Below are positions 8,747 to 18,941 of a stretch of DNA of 25,443 bases, in pieces. The notes below the pieces were generated by a model. The model made no database searches, was not told where the DNA came from, and was given only the letters and a program-made list of their open reading frames with translations. The stretch lies in NCBI GenBank assembly GCA_902651635.1, contig CACRSC010000096.1, positions 8,485-33,927 of the forward strand. The letters run 5' to 3'. Both the position numbers and the translations under genes were made by a program. How positions within the stretch are numbered: the first letter of the stretch is position 1; each line of letters starts with the position of its first letter. Source of the stretch: Mastigamoeba balamuthi. Taxonomy: Eukaryota; Evosea; Mastigamoebida; Mastigamoebidae.

Positions 8747-11401
8747 ATGGGCAACGGCTACGGCGCGGCGCTGCTGGCGGCACTGCGGTGGGCGGTGCTG
8801 GCGGCGGCTGCAGCGGCGGCGCTGGCAGAGGCGTACCGGATACGGCTGTACGCAGTGCGGACGTACGGGCGGGTGATACACGAGTTTGACCCGTGGTTCA
8901 ACTACCGGGCAGCGCAGTACCTGGCCGACCACGGCCTGGGGCCCTTCTTCGCCTGGTACGACCACCAGTCGTGGTACCCGCTGGGCCGCCCCGTCGGCAC
9001 CACCATCTACCCCGGCATGCAGCTCACGGCCGTCGCCCTCTGGCGCGCCCTCAATCAATTGTCTCCCGCGTTCATCGCCCCCGTGTCGCTCAACGACGTC
9101 TGCGTCCTCGTGCCCGCCTGGTTCGGCGCCCTGGCCGCGGCGCTCGTGGGGCTCATGACGTACGAGGCGGCGGGGACGGCGACGGCGGGGGTGGCGGCGA
9201 CGGCGGTGATGGCGGTGATACCGGCGCACCTCATGCGCAGCGTCGCCGGGGGCTTTGACAACGAGTGCGTCGCCATCAGCGCCCTCTGCGCCACCTTCTG
9301 GCTCTGGCTCCGCTCGCTCCGCTCCCCGCCCGCCTGGCCCCTCGGCGCCGCCGCCGGCCTCGCCTACGCCTACATGGCCGCCAGCTGGGGCGGCTACGTC
9401 TTTGCGGGCAACATGGTCGCCCTGCACGCGGCGGCCCTCGTCGCCCTGGGCCGCTGGTCCCCCGCCCTCCACAGGAGCTACTCGCTCTTCTGGCTCGTCG
9501 GCACGGCCCTCGCCAGCCGCGTGCCCGTCGTCGGCATGGCCCCCTTCCGCTCGCTCGAGCAGGCCGCCCCCATGGCGCTCTTCGCGGGCATGCAGGTGCT
9601 CGCGGCGCTGCGCTGGCACGTCGCCCGCCGCGGCCTCTCGTGGGAGGAGAACGCGGCTGAGGTCCGCGCCGTCTACGCCCGCGTGCTGGGCGTCTGCGCG
9701 GCCGCCGGGGGCGCAGTGCTGGCGAGCGGGGCGCTGTGGCCGCTGAGCACGCGGGTGGCGAGCCTCTTTGTCAAGCACACGCGCACGGGGAACCCGCTGG
9801 TCGACTCGGTCGCTGAGCACCAGCCCGCCAGCAACGCCGCCTACTTTGCCTACCTCAACGTCTGCTACGTGCTCATGATGCCGGGCGTCGCCCTCGCCAT
9901 GGGCCGCGGGGCCTTTGAGCGCGCCGCCCGCTGCCACGGCGTCGCCGTCGCCAAGAGCTTCCTGCTGCTCTACGCCCTCGTGGCGCTCTACTTCAGCAAC
10001 CGCATGAACAGGCTCATCCTCCTCATGGGCCCCATCGCCTCGGCCCTCAGCGGCATCGTCGTCGGCGACCTCGTCGACTGGGTCGTCGCCCAGTTCCGCG
10101 AGGCCATCTGCTGCCCGCCGCCCGCGTCGTCGCCGTCGCCCGTGCAGGCCTCCCGCTCGCCTGCGCCCCGCAAGGCCCGCGGCAGCGCTGCTGCGGCCGC
10201 AGCGGCCTCGGCCTCGGAGCACCCGCTGGCGCTCTACGGGCTCGAGATGTTCGCGGGGCTCTGGGACGAGTGCGCCGCGTGGTACCGCTCGCGCAGGGGC
10301 TTTGCGGTGCGGCTGTGCGCGGCCGGGGCGCTGGCGCTGCTGCTGACGGCGCGCGGGGTGGCCTTCTGGCGCATGTGCGACGTGCACGCGCAGCACTCGT
10401 CGCAGCCCAGCGTCATGTTCCAGGCGACGCTGCGCAAGGGCGAGGCCCCCGTCGTTGTGCGCGACTACATGGACGCCTACGAGTGGCTCCGCGACAACAC
10501 GCCCGAGGACTCGCGCGTGCTGGCCTGGTGGGACTACGGCTACCACATCACCGGCATCGCCAACCGCACCTCCATCGCCGACGGCAACACCTGGAACCTC
10601 GAGCACATCGCCACCGTGCGCCCTTTCCCTTTCCCCTTCCCCTTCCCTTGCCCCTGCCTCCCCCTCTGCCCCTCTGCCCTCGCGCATTTTTGTTGCGATT
10701 CTGTTGTTCTCTGTTGTTGCCAAGCCAGAGGCCTAGCGCCTGAGGGCTTCATTACACACGGGTCCTCCCGTCTACCAGAGCGATTGCCGCACCTACAGCG
10801 CAGCTCGTCGTGAAAACGTTCAATTTGAACGCAATGCAACGCAACACAACGCAACGACGGAGCGACTGACGGAGGGCGGGGGCAGATCGGGCGGATCATG
10901 ACGGCGCCGGAGAAGAAGGGGTGGGGGCTGGCGCGGATGATCGCGGACTACGTGCTGGTGTGGGCGGGCAACCACGGGGACGACCTGAGCAAGTCGCCGC
11001 ACCTGGCGCGCATCGCCACGTCGGTCTACGACGACGTCTGCCCGCTCAAGGACCCGCTCTGCTACAGCTTCGGCTTCAAGAAGGACGGCTCGCCCACGGC
11101 CTCGATGGCGCGCTCGATGCTCTACAAGATGCACAGCGCCGGCGTGCGCCCGGGCGTCGCCGTGGACCCCACGCTCTTCAAGGAGGTCTACACGTCCAAG
11201 TACGGCCTCGTCCGCATCTACCAGATCCTCGACGTCGACCTCGAGGCCAAGCGCTGGGTCGCCGACCCCCGCAACCGCGTCTGCGACCACGAGGGCAGCT
11301 GGTACTGCGTCGGCCAGTACCCCCCGGGCTTCCCCAAGCCCCCCCAGACCCACCGCCACATCCCCGTCCACTACTACCAGCAGGAGCCCGCCATGGAGTG
11401 A
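8747..11401 (+). CDS. STT3: Dolichyl-diphosphooligosaccharide-protein glycosyltransferase catalytic subunit STT3
   Basis: Catalytic subunit of oligosaccharyltransferase in the ER membrane; it transfers lipid-linked glycan to Asn in N-X-S/T sequons. Exons 8747-10615 and 10886-11401 (phase 0, donor GTGCGC, 270-nt intron) give 794 aa. Motifs: HEFDPWFNYR with the metal-binding Asp48; GGFDNE, the second acidic motif; SVAEHQP with Glu357 in the external loop; WWDYGYHITGIANRTSIADGNTW (WWDYG at 594-598); and the DK-type stretch with SMLYKM near residue 703. Many hydrophobic spans lie in between. A Pro/Ser/Ala-rich insertion (about residues 460-495) separates the membrane part from the soluble domain, so the protein is longer than the roughly 705 aa of human STT3A. 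An in-frame ATG at 8597 exists, but 8747 has the better context (AAGATGG), follows a CA-rich leader and gives the usual short N-terminus. Confidence 0.97.
10616..10885 (+). other. STT3 intron (270 nt)
   Basis: Begins GTGCGC and ends GGGGGCAG. It has a long CCCTTTCCC pyrimidine tract near its 5' end rather than its 3' end. Its 3' half is unusually AT-rich, with an inverted repeat GTTCAA-t-TTGAAC at about 10818 and a GCAACGCAACACAACGCAACG simple repeat. It is more than twice the length of most introns here. No gene is seen in it. Confidence 0.7.
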
Positions 11402-11767
11402 CCCCCTCCTCCTCTCCTCTCCTCCTTTCCTTTCCTCTCTTCTCATCTCATCGCTTCATGAATGAATGAATGAATGAACGAGGGAATGGCACTCAGTCAG
11501 TCGATCGGCGGGTGGGAGTGGCGCACTCGGTGGCTCCGGGGCCTCGGGCGGCGGTGTTGTCTGCGGCTCCAAAAATACCGCATTGGTCGCGGTGCAGCGG
11601 TGATGCACTGGTTTTCGCTGCCCAGCAGAGCAACAACCCAGGGCTATTTTGGGGCCCAGGGCGAGCTCAAGTATTCCTCCTCTTTTCCCTCGGTGATCGG
11701 AACCCCAGAGCCACGCAGCCACAAAATAACACACAGACCCGAGCACAGCAGACACGCAGACACTCAC
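11402..11767. other. Intergenic region between STT3 and the cysteine-rich receptor pair
   Basis: 366 bp. A short microsatellite of about five ATGA units lies at 11457-11477, soon after the STT3 stop. The remainder should hold the STT3 terminator and the promoter of the next gene. The last 60 bp before the ATG at 11768 are CA-rich and T-poor. Confidence 0.55.
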
Positions 11768-14474
11768 ATGGCCTCTGAGGCACAGCAAGCACTCGCCACG
11801 CTCCTCGCCCTGCTGCTGGCAGCAGTGGGCTCTGCGGGGGCGCAGGGCGCAGGGGCTGGCGCAGGGGGCTACACCCCCGAGAGCTGCTCCTCATCCGACG
11901 CCGAGCGCTACGACTCGGCCTCCTCTGTAAAGCAGTTCCTGCCGCCGGCCCTCGACTGCCCCCAAGCTGCTCCTAGTGCGTAGCCGCCTCCCAACAGGGC
12001 TCTGCCCCAGCCGCCCCTGCGGTGGCCCGTTGTTGCTGGCCCCTCAATTGGGCCATTTCCCGGTTTTTCTTTTCGCGTTGGGGCTCTGCGCAGACGCCAC
12101 TGGTGGCTCGGTGGAGGTCGTTCAGCTGTTCAAGCCTCGCTCTCTTCCGTGGAACTACTCGGTGGTGCGGTCCTCAGGCTCCCCGCCCTCCCACGGTTGC
12201 GAAACTTCCAGCGATGCCCGACTGAGCGCTGCTGCCCCCAAGTAGATCTGCTGGAAGTCCCTCTTTGGCGGCCAGCTGCAGGGCTCCACCGCCTCGGCCA
12301 CCGTCGTCGCCTACGAGGCCGACGGGGCCCTGCCAGGCCGCCTGCTCTACAGCCAGCAGGCGTCTGTCCGCGTGCAGGCGCCGCAGCAGTGGCCGGCGTC
12401 CTCGTGGGCGGCCTACCAGCAGCAGTGGTACTCTGCGCGGCTGGCGCTGGTGGCCACCGCCCCGCGCCTGTTCGTGGGCCTCAGGCTCGCTGGCACGTGC
12501 GCCTCCCGCGCCTCGTTCTTGGTGTCGATGTACCAGGACGTCTCGCGGGCGGCCGCGTGGCGCGCGGGGCCCTCGGGAGCGTGGACGGCGTTCCGGGGCG
12601 ACTGGGCGGGCGACAACGTCTCCAGCGTCCTCGTACGCCTGCGGGGCTCGGCCCTCGCAGCCCCCGCCGTCCCTGCGGGCTGGTCCTGCGCCAGCGCCCT
12701 CTACAAGGACGGCGTCTGCCACTGCAACTGCGGGGCGTGGGACGCCGACTGCGCTCTCTCCCCCGTCTCGCCCAACTGCAGCGCTGGCAACCACGAGGTC
12801 TGCAACCGCACGGGCCTCTGCCAAGGTCGCTCCCCTCGCTCCTCCCCCTCGCTTCTCCCCTCGCTCGCTTGCCTCCCCGCGTCTCACACAGCTCTCTGCT
12901 CTCCACTGCGCGGCGCCAGTCGTCGAGTGGGACACGGGGCTGCCGGGCTGCGAGCTGCGGTCGTTCGGGGCGGGCGACGGCTGCCAGTGCGGCTGCGGGG
13001 CCTCGCTGGACCCCGACTGCCGCGACGCCACCACCTCGGCCGCCTGGCACCCGCGCGCCCTCAACTGCCCGGGTGTCTCGCGCTGTGGCGACGCCGGCGA
13101 GTGCGTGGCCGCCTGGTCGGGCCCCGCGTGCCCGGCCTCTGCCTACGCCGACGGCGCCGTCTGCGACTGCTCCTGCCAGTCCGGCGGCGTTGCCGACCCC
13201 GACTGCGCCTGGGCCTCGCAGAGCTCGCCGACGTGCGGGGCCGCAGGCCACTGCGTGCTGGGCGCGTGCAGGGCGGTGCCGCAGGCGTGGGCGTGCGCCC
13301 CGGACGCGTGGGGGTCGGGCGACGGCTGCCACTGCGGCTGCGGGGCCCCGGACCCCGACTGCGCTACCCAGACGGGCCTCGCCAGCGCCCTCGGCTGCGG
13401 CCGGGGCGGGGCAGCGGCGCCCAGGGCCGCGTGGAGCTGCAACGCGTCTGGCGGCTGCGTGGCCCCGGGCTGCGGCAACGGCGTCGTCGAGACGAGCCTC
13501 GAGGACTGCGACGGCGGCACCGGCTGCTCTGCCTGCCACTGCAGCCTCGGCTGGGCCCCCACGTCCCCCGCCTCTGCCGGCTGCGTCCCGGGTGCGCTCC
13601 CCGCAGCGTCTCCCCCTTCCGCTGTTGACGTGTGCCCCGCGCAGAGTGCGGCGACGGCCGCGTGGTGGGCGGCGAGGAGTGCGACGGCGGGGCCTTCTGC
13701 GCGGCGTGCAGGAGCGCGCAGGGCCACGCGCCCGCTGCTCCCCGCGAGCTCTACTGCGCGGGCTGCGGCAACGGGCGCCTCGAGGAGGGCGAGCAGTGCG
13801 ACAGCGGGCCCGGCTGCGCCCCGGACACCTGCGCGTGCGTCGCGGGCTTCGCGCCGACGAGCCCCCTGACCACGGGCTGCGCCGCCTCGGTCGCCAACGG
13901 GACAGCGCACCACGGCGGCGTCACTGCGGTCGTCGTGCTGGTGGCGGCGCCCGTGGGAGGCGCTGCGGCCGTGGCAGTGGCGGGGCTGGTCGCCGCGGGG
14001 CTCGTGGCGGCGCGCAGGCGCAGGGGGCGGGCGCCCAACATCCCCATCGACGTGGCCTCGATACAGTTCGTCCCCGAGAGCTCCGCCCTCGACACCGTCG
14101 CCGCCAGCGCCGCGTTGCCGCTGCCCTTCATCAGCACCGCCACGCTCGCGGAGCCGCAGGGGAGCAGCAGCAGCAGCGGCAGCGCGTGCGCGAGGCAGAG
14201 CGGCGAGGAGGGGGACCTGTGCAACGTGCTGGGCGCTGCGGGTGCGCAGTCGCTGGCGCTGCCGCCGTTCTCGCTGAGCCTGCAGCTGCAGCTGACGCCC
14301 ACGCTCGCCAGCTGCGAGCACCCCGCGCTGTCCAGGGCCGCCTGCTCGGCCTCTGCGGGGTCGTTGGCGTCGCCCGTGCCCGGCGAGGGCGCAGCAGCAG
14401 CGGCAGAGGGGGCGCTCTCGCACTCGGACTCGCTGTACCCAATGGACTTCCTGAGGAGCACCGCCACGCAGTGA
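11768..14474 (+). CDS. Type I membrane protein with DPDC/CGNG cysteine-rich ectodomain, paralogue 1
   Basis: Five exons: 11768-11975, 12094-12164, 12246-12825, 12920-13591 and 13645-14474; 786 aa. Signal peptide MASEAQQALATLLALLLAAV; an N-terminal region with VEVVQLFKPRSLPWNYSV and ICWKSLFGG; then a domain ending DWAGDNVSSVLVR. A cysteine-rich array (about 240-590) follows with units such as CHCNCGAWDADC, CQCGCGASLDPDC, CDCSCQSGGVADPDC and CHCGCGAPDPDC. After it come CGNGVVET...CDGG and CGDGRVVGGEECDGG units, which resemble the myxococcus-type/DUF4215 disulfide repeat. One membrane span at about 602-635 precedes RRRRGRAPNIPID and a roughly 150-residue cytoplasmic tail. Several N-X-S/T sites are visible. 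An apparent stop (TAG, 12243-12245) is the acceptor of intron 2. Inferred role: surface recognition or adhesion. Family otherwise unrecognised. Confidence 0.85.
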
Positions 14475-15016
14475 GCCCTCTGTCGGCCCTCCGCGTGGGT
14501 GCCCCTGTGTAGCTGAGGTGAACAGGGCAGCGATGGGGAGGGGCACCAGAAAACACGCAACAAACGGAACAATGACGGCAGATAGGGCTCGCCCTCCGTG
14601 TGCTCGACACCGCGCGAATAGTGAACGACTGCCCCCTGGGGCATGGAAGCTCCAGAACGCCGCCCGATGCACTGCCGGTTTGGGAGGTCCCACGGGCGTC
14701 GGCGTGAGCACAGCGCGGGCAGCAGAAGCCCTGCGGAGCACAGAGGGCACCAGAGCACGCTCGCAGGGCACGGCAGAGGAGGAGAGAGGGCGGGGCAGAT
14801 AGCAGATGGCCTGAGTGGAAGCGGGCCAAGGCGAAGACGCCCTCGAGAGAGGCAATTGTGACGCCAACAGCGGGCAGCGGGGGGTGCGGATCGGGATCGC
14901 CCCCAGAGCAGAAGCGCAATCCGCACATTGGACCAGCACATTTGCCATACAGAGAGGGCACCCGCACGAGCCCCCCCAGCGACCCCCGGAGCCCAGCGCA
15001 GCCACAGCGGCCACAC
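14475..15016. other. Intergenic region between the two cysteine-rich receptor genes
   Basis: 542 bp, mostly A/G-rich on the plus strand. No open frame, RNA gene or repeat is convincing. It must contain the terminator of paralogue 1 and the promoter of paralogue 2. The 45 bp before the ATG at 15017 are CA-rich. A CAATTG lies at 14853. Confidence 0.5.
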
Positions 15017-17765
15017 ATGCGACTCCCCAGCAGCAGCAGCAGCAGGGCAGGGCCAGGGCAGCGCCCCGCAGCGCCCGTGCTCGCCGTGGCGCTGCTGGCG
15101 CTGGCGACGGCGGCTGCGAGCGGTGCGAGCGACTACGGCGAGACGTGCGCCACGGCCGCGGGCTCCGAGTTCTACGACTCGGCCACGTCGGTCTACAACA
15201 TGCAGCCCTCGGCCCCCGCCTGCTCCGACTCCTCCCCCGGTGCGCCCAGCACCGCCAGCAGCGCCAGCAGCGCTGGACCCCTTGGGATCGGCCCGGGAAG
15301 CCCCCACGGCTGCTGGGCTGGTGTATTTGGCGATTACTCAGCTCTGCGCTATTTCCGGCCATTTCTCACGCGGCGGGCCCGCAGACGACGCCGGCGGCTC
15401 CACCGAGGTCGTCCAGCTCTTCGCGCCCCGCTCCCTGCCCTGGAACTACACGACCGTGCGCCCGCGCAGCCCCTGCGGCAGCCCCCCTGACGCGCAGCTG
15501 CGGCGCAGGTCTGCTGGAAGGCGCTCTTTGGCGAGCAGGGCACAGTCGTCTCGGGCGAGACCGTCTACGCGACCCTCGTCGCCTACACCAACGCCGGGGG
15601 CCTGCCCGGCGCCCAGGTCTTCAGCCGCACTGTCGCCCTCTCGGCCATCACGCGCGTGCGCGGCGGGTCGCCGCAGTACTGGTACTCTGCGAGCGCGGGC
15701 GTCGTCGCGGCCGCCCAGACGCTCTTCCTCGGCGTCCGCCTCGCGGGCACCTGCGCCAAGCGCACCTCCTTCTACGCCTCGCTCTACCAGAACCTCCCGC
15801 GCAGGGCCGCGTGGCGCAGGGGCCCCGAGGACCCCTGGAGCACGTGGGAGGCCGACTGGGCCGGCGACAACGTGACGAGCGTCCTCGTCCGCGCCGTCGG
15901 CCGCCCGGCGCTCGTCGTCCCCGCGGGCTGGACGTGCGCCCCCGGGCGCTACCGCGACGGCGTGGCGTGCGACTGCGGCTGCGGGCTGTGGGACCCCGAC
16001 TGCAACGCCTCGGTGGCCGGCGCCGTCTCGCGCGACTGCAACGCGTCGGCCAACGAGGTCTGCGACCGCGCGGGCCGCTGCAGGGCCGTCGACTGGGACA
16101 CGCGCGTCGCGGGCTGCGCGCTGCGGTCGTGGGGGTCGGGCGACGGCTGCCAGTGCGGCTGCGGGGCGTCGCTGGACCCCGACTGCCGCTGGCAGACCAT
16201 CCCGGGGCCCTGGCGCCCGCGGGCCACCAACTGCGCGGGCCTCAACGTGGCCTCGTGCGGCGACGCGGGGCAGTGTGTCGAGGCCTGGCCCGACGCCGCG
16301 CGCTGCCCCGCCGTGGCCTACGCTGACGGCGCGCTCTGCGACTGCTCGTGCCAGACGGGCGGCGTCGCGGACCCCGACTGCGCCTCGGGGTCGTTCCTGC
16401 CGGTCAACGTGAACCGCTCGTCGTGCGGGGCCGACGGCCACTGCTACCTGGGGGCCTGCAGGCCCTACCCCCCGGCCTGGAAGTGCACGCCCGACAGGTA
16501 CGGCGCGGGCGACGGCTGCAACTGCGAGTGCGGGGCCCCGGACCCCGACTGCGCCATCCAGACGGGCGCCGCCAACCCCGCGGGCTGCGGCAACTCGTGG
16601 AGCAGGGCCGCCACGTTCGCCTGCAGCGCGGCCTCCAAGTGCGTCGCCAGCGGCTGCGGCAACGGCGTCGTCGAGACCCTCTCGGAGCAGTGCGAGGGCG
16701 GCCTCTCCTGCTCGGGCTGCCGGTGCGCCGCCGGCTGGACCTCCACGTCCCCGCCCTCGGCCAACTGCACCCCAGGTGCCCGCGCGTCCTCGGGCTGCTG
16801 CCCTCCTCTTTTGCTGACCCCAGCGGACCCGAGCGCAGAGTGCGGGGACGGCAGGGCCGTGGGGGGCGAGGAGTGCGACGGGGGCGCCTTCTGCGAGGGC
16901 TGCCGGTGCCGCGCCAACCACACGCCCATGGCGCCCGCGCAGGCCTACTGCAGCGGCTGCGGCAACGGCGTCGCCGAGGCCGGCGAGGAGTGCGACGGGG
17001 GCGGGGGCTGCCTGGACACCTGCCGCTGCGTCGGCGGCTTCGCGCCCACGAGCCCCGCGACCACCAGCTGCGTCGCCGTGGACAACGACGGCGGCGGCGG
17101 CGGCAACGGGGCGCTGGCCGTCATCATCGCGGCGCCTGTGGCCGGGGGCACCGCGCTGCTGGTGTTCGGGGGCCTCGCGGCGGCGGCGGTGGTGGCGCTG
17201 CACAGGCGCAAGCTGCGGGCGCCCAACCTCCCCATCGACATGCGCTCGCTCGAGTTCATCCCCGCCGGCGAGCACCCCGCCACCATCGACGCCTCCCACA
17301 GCGACGCCCTCAGCTCCGCCATGCCCCTCCCCTTCATATGTGCGCCATCCGCCCGAATCAATTGATTTTCCGCGGCTGATCGCAACGACGGCTGCAGACC
17401 CGCCGGCGACGACGACGGGGGACTCGAGCGGGAGCAGCAGCATCATGCAGGTGACGCCGCCGAGGGACAGCCCCGACGAGGGCGGCGCGGCGGACTTCAG
17501 CAACGTCGTGGGGCCCGTGGGGCCAGCGGCGGTCGCGGGCAACTTCCAGCTGCAGCTCACGGTGCCCCCGCTGGTGGCCCAGCGGCGCCCCAGCCGCGTG
17601 GCGTCGTCGGAGATCAAGGCCACGTGCTCGCCGTCGCCCGTCTACTCGTCGTCGGCGCAGTCGCAGTCGCACTCGAGCCACTCGGAGGACCTCTACGCGT
17701 TGCCTCCGCCGGTGCCAGCGCCAGCGCCTGTGCAGCAGCAGAGCGGCGGCGCGGCAGACAAGTGA
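15017..17765 (+). CDS. Type I membrane protein with DPDC/CGNG cysteine-rich ectodomain, paralogue 2
   Basis: Exons 15017-15239, 15385-15455, 15509-16775, 16839-17339 and 17398-17765; 809 aa. Same architecture as the upstream gene: signal peptide (APVLAVALLALATAAASG), EFYDSATSVYNMQ, TEVVQLFAPRSLPWNYT, VCWKALFGEQ, DWAGDNVTSVLVR. Next come CDCGCGLWDPDC, CQCGCGASLDPDC, CDCSCQTGGVADPDC and CNCECGAPDPDC repeats. Three CGNG/CGDG disulfide units follow, then a span at about 612-640, then HRRKLRAPNLPID and a cytoplasmic tail. The first two introns align with those of paralogue 1. The intron at 16776-16838 is 63 nt and stop-free, so its retention would insert 21 residues. The sister's third intron is absent here, and the last intron (17340-17397) is absent in the sister. 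Inferred to be a surface receptor or adhesin; ligand unknown. Confidence 0.85.
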
Positions 17766-17993
17766 GCGCGAGGGAGCAGCCAACGGGGGGGACAGCAGAG
17801 GCAGAGGCAGAGGCACAGCAGAGCACAGCAACGGCAACGGCACAACGGAGCACAAAGCAAAACCCAAGCAACTGAACAGAGAACGCAGAGCACCCGTGCA
17901 GCACAACGCACCCACACACCACGTCACAGGCAGCACCGGAGCACCCGGCACCCCAACGCCAACAGAGAAAACCACCGTTCCCCTCAGCCCCCC

Positions 17994-18749
17994 ATGGCCA
18001 CCGCAGCGACGACGACGACGGGCGCCAGCGACGCCAGCAGCGCAGGCGCAGGCGCGGGGGCCCGCTACTACGACGAGCACCTCAGCGCCGACCGCCTGCG
18101 CCTCTGCTACGCCTGCGCCCCCCCGCGTGCGCAGCAGTACCTCGCCGCCGAGGTCGCCCACGCCACGTCACGGCTGCGCCCCGCCGACCGCGTCCTCGAG
18201 CTCGGCTGCGGCTACGGGCGCGTGCTGCTCGCCCTGGCGCCCCACTGCAGCCGCGTCGTCGGCGTCGACACGTCAGCGGCCAGCGTGGCGGCTGCCCGCG
18301 AGGCCCTGCGTGCCGCCGGCGCCTGCAACGCTGCGGCGGAGCTGATGGACGCGGGGCGGATGGCGTGGGCGCCGTCGTCGTACGACGTGGTGCTCTGCCT
18401 CCAGAACGGCGTCTCGGCCATGGGCGTGGGGCTGCGGGCGCTGCTGGCCGAGTGCCTGCGGGTGGCGCGGGCGCACGGGGGCCGCGTGCTGCTGTCGAGC
18501 TACGCCGAGGGCTTCTGGGAGGCGCGGCTCGAGTGGTTCGAGGCGCAGGCGCGGGCGGGGCTCGTGGGGCGCATCGACTGGGCGCGGACGGGCGGCGGCG
18601 TCATCGTCTGCGACGACGGGTTCAGCGCGACGACGGTGCGCCCCAGGGAGTTCGAGGAGGCCGCGAGGGCCGTCGTGCCCGCGGGCGCCACCGTCAAGTG
18701 CTACGAGGTCGACGGCTCCAGCTCGTGGTGCGAGATTGTGCTCCCCTGA
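17994..18749 (+). CDS. Class I SAM-dependent methyltransferase
   Basis: 251 aa, no intron. A Rossmann-fold methyltransferase: motif I VLELGCGYGRVL (67-78), acidic VVGVD ending strand 2 (88-92), the substrate-side SSYDVVLCLQNGVSAM (128-143) and the later strand GGRVLLSSY (162-170). The N-terminal YYDEHLSADRLRLCYACAPP (25-44) and the C-terminal part FSATTVRPREF are conserved-looking and may define the substrate site. The substrate cannot be told from sequence; small molecules are more likely than nucleic acid or protein at this length. It lies 228 bp after the second cysteine-rich receptor gene, on the same strand, and converges on the next gene. Lack of introns among intron-rich neighbours and a bacterial-looking sequence suggest acquisition by horizontal transfer, but this is inference. 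The first ~24 residues are low-complexity Thr/Ala/Gly. Confidence 0.87.
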   Translation: MATAATTTTGASDASSAGAGAGARYYDEHLSADRLRLCYACAPPRAQQYLAAEVAHATSRLRPADRVLELGCGYGRVLLALAPHCSRVVGVDTSAASVAAAREALRAAGACNAAAELMDAGRMAWAPSSYDVVLCLQNGVSAMGVGLRALLAECLRVARAHGGRVLLSSYAEGFWEARLEWFEAQARAGLVGRIDWARTGGGVIVCDDGFSATTVRPREFEEAARAVVPAGATVKCYEVDGSSSWCEIVLP

Positions 18750-18941
18750 CAGAGTCAATTGCCCTTGCTGCGCCGCCCTCCCAGCTGCTCCCCCCAAAAA
18801 GGGCTGCCTCGACTCCCGTGCGGTGTCCATCAGCAGTGCGCTCCCCTCTCCCCACTCTCACCGGCAAAACCAATTGATGCTATGTGCGATGCTGCTATTC
18901 CACCGCCTCGGTGTGCCGTTGGCCCCAATGCCAGAGAGGGC

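Noticed and set aside
8690-10723. 677-codon minus-strand open frame opposite STT3
   Set aside because: Low-complexity His/Arg/Gly/Ala sequence; the plus strand encodes STT3 with catalytic motifs.
12243-12245. Premature TAG stop in cysteine-rich receptor paralogue 1
   Set aside because: It is the last three bases of an 81-nt intron; the splice joins WNYSV to ICWKSLFG exactly as in paralogue 2.
13143-17623. Very long minus-strand open frames opposite the cysteine-rich receptors
   Set aside because: Composition is an echo of the repeats on the plus strand; no start context, splice logic or homology.
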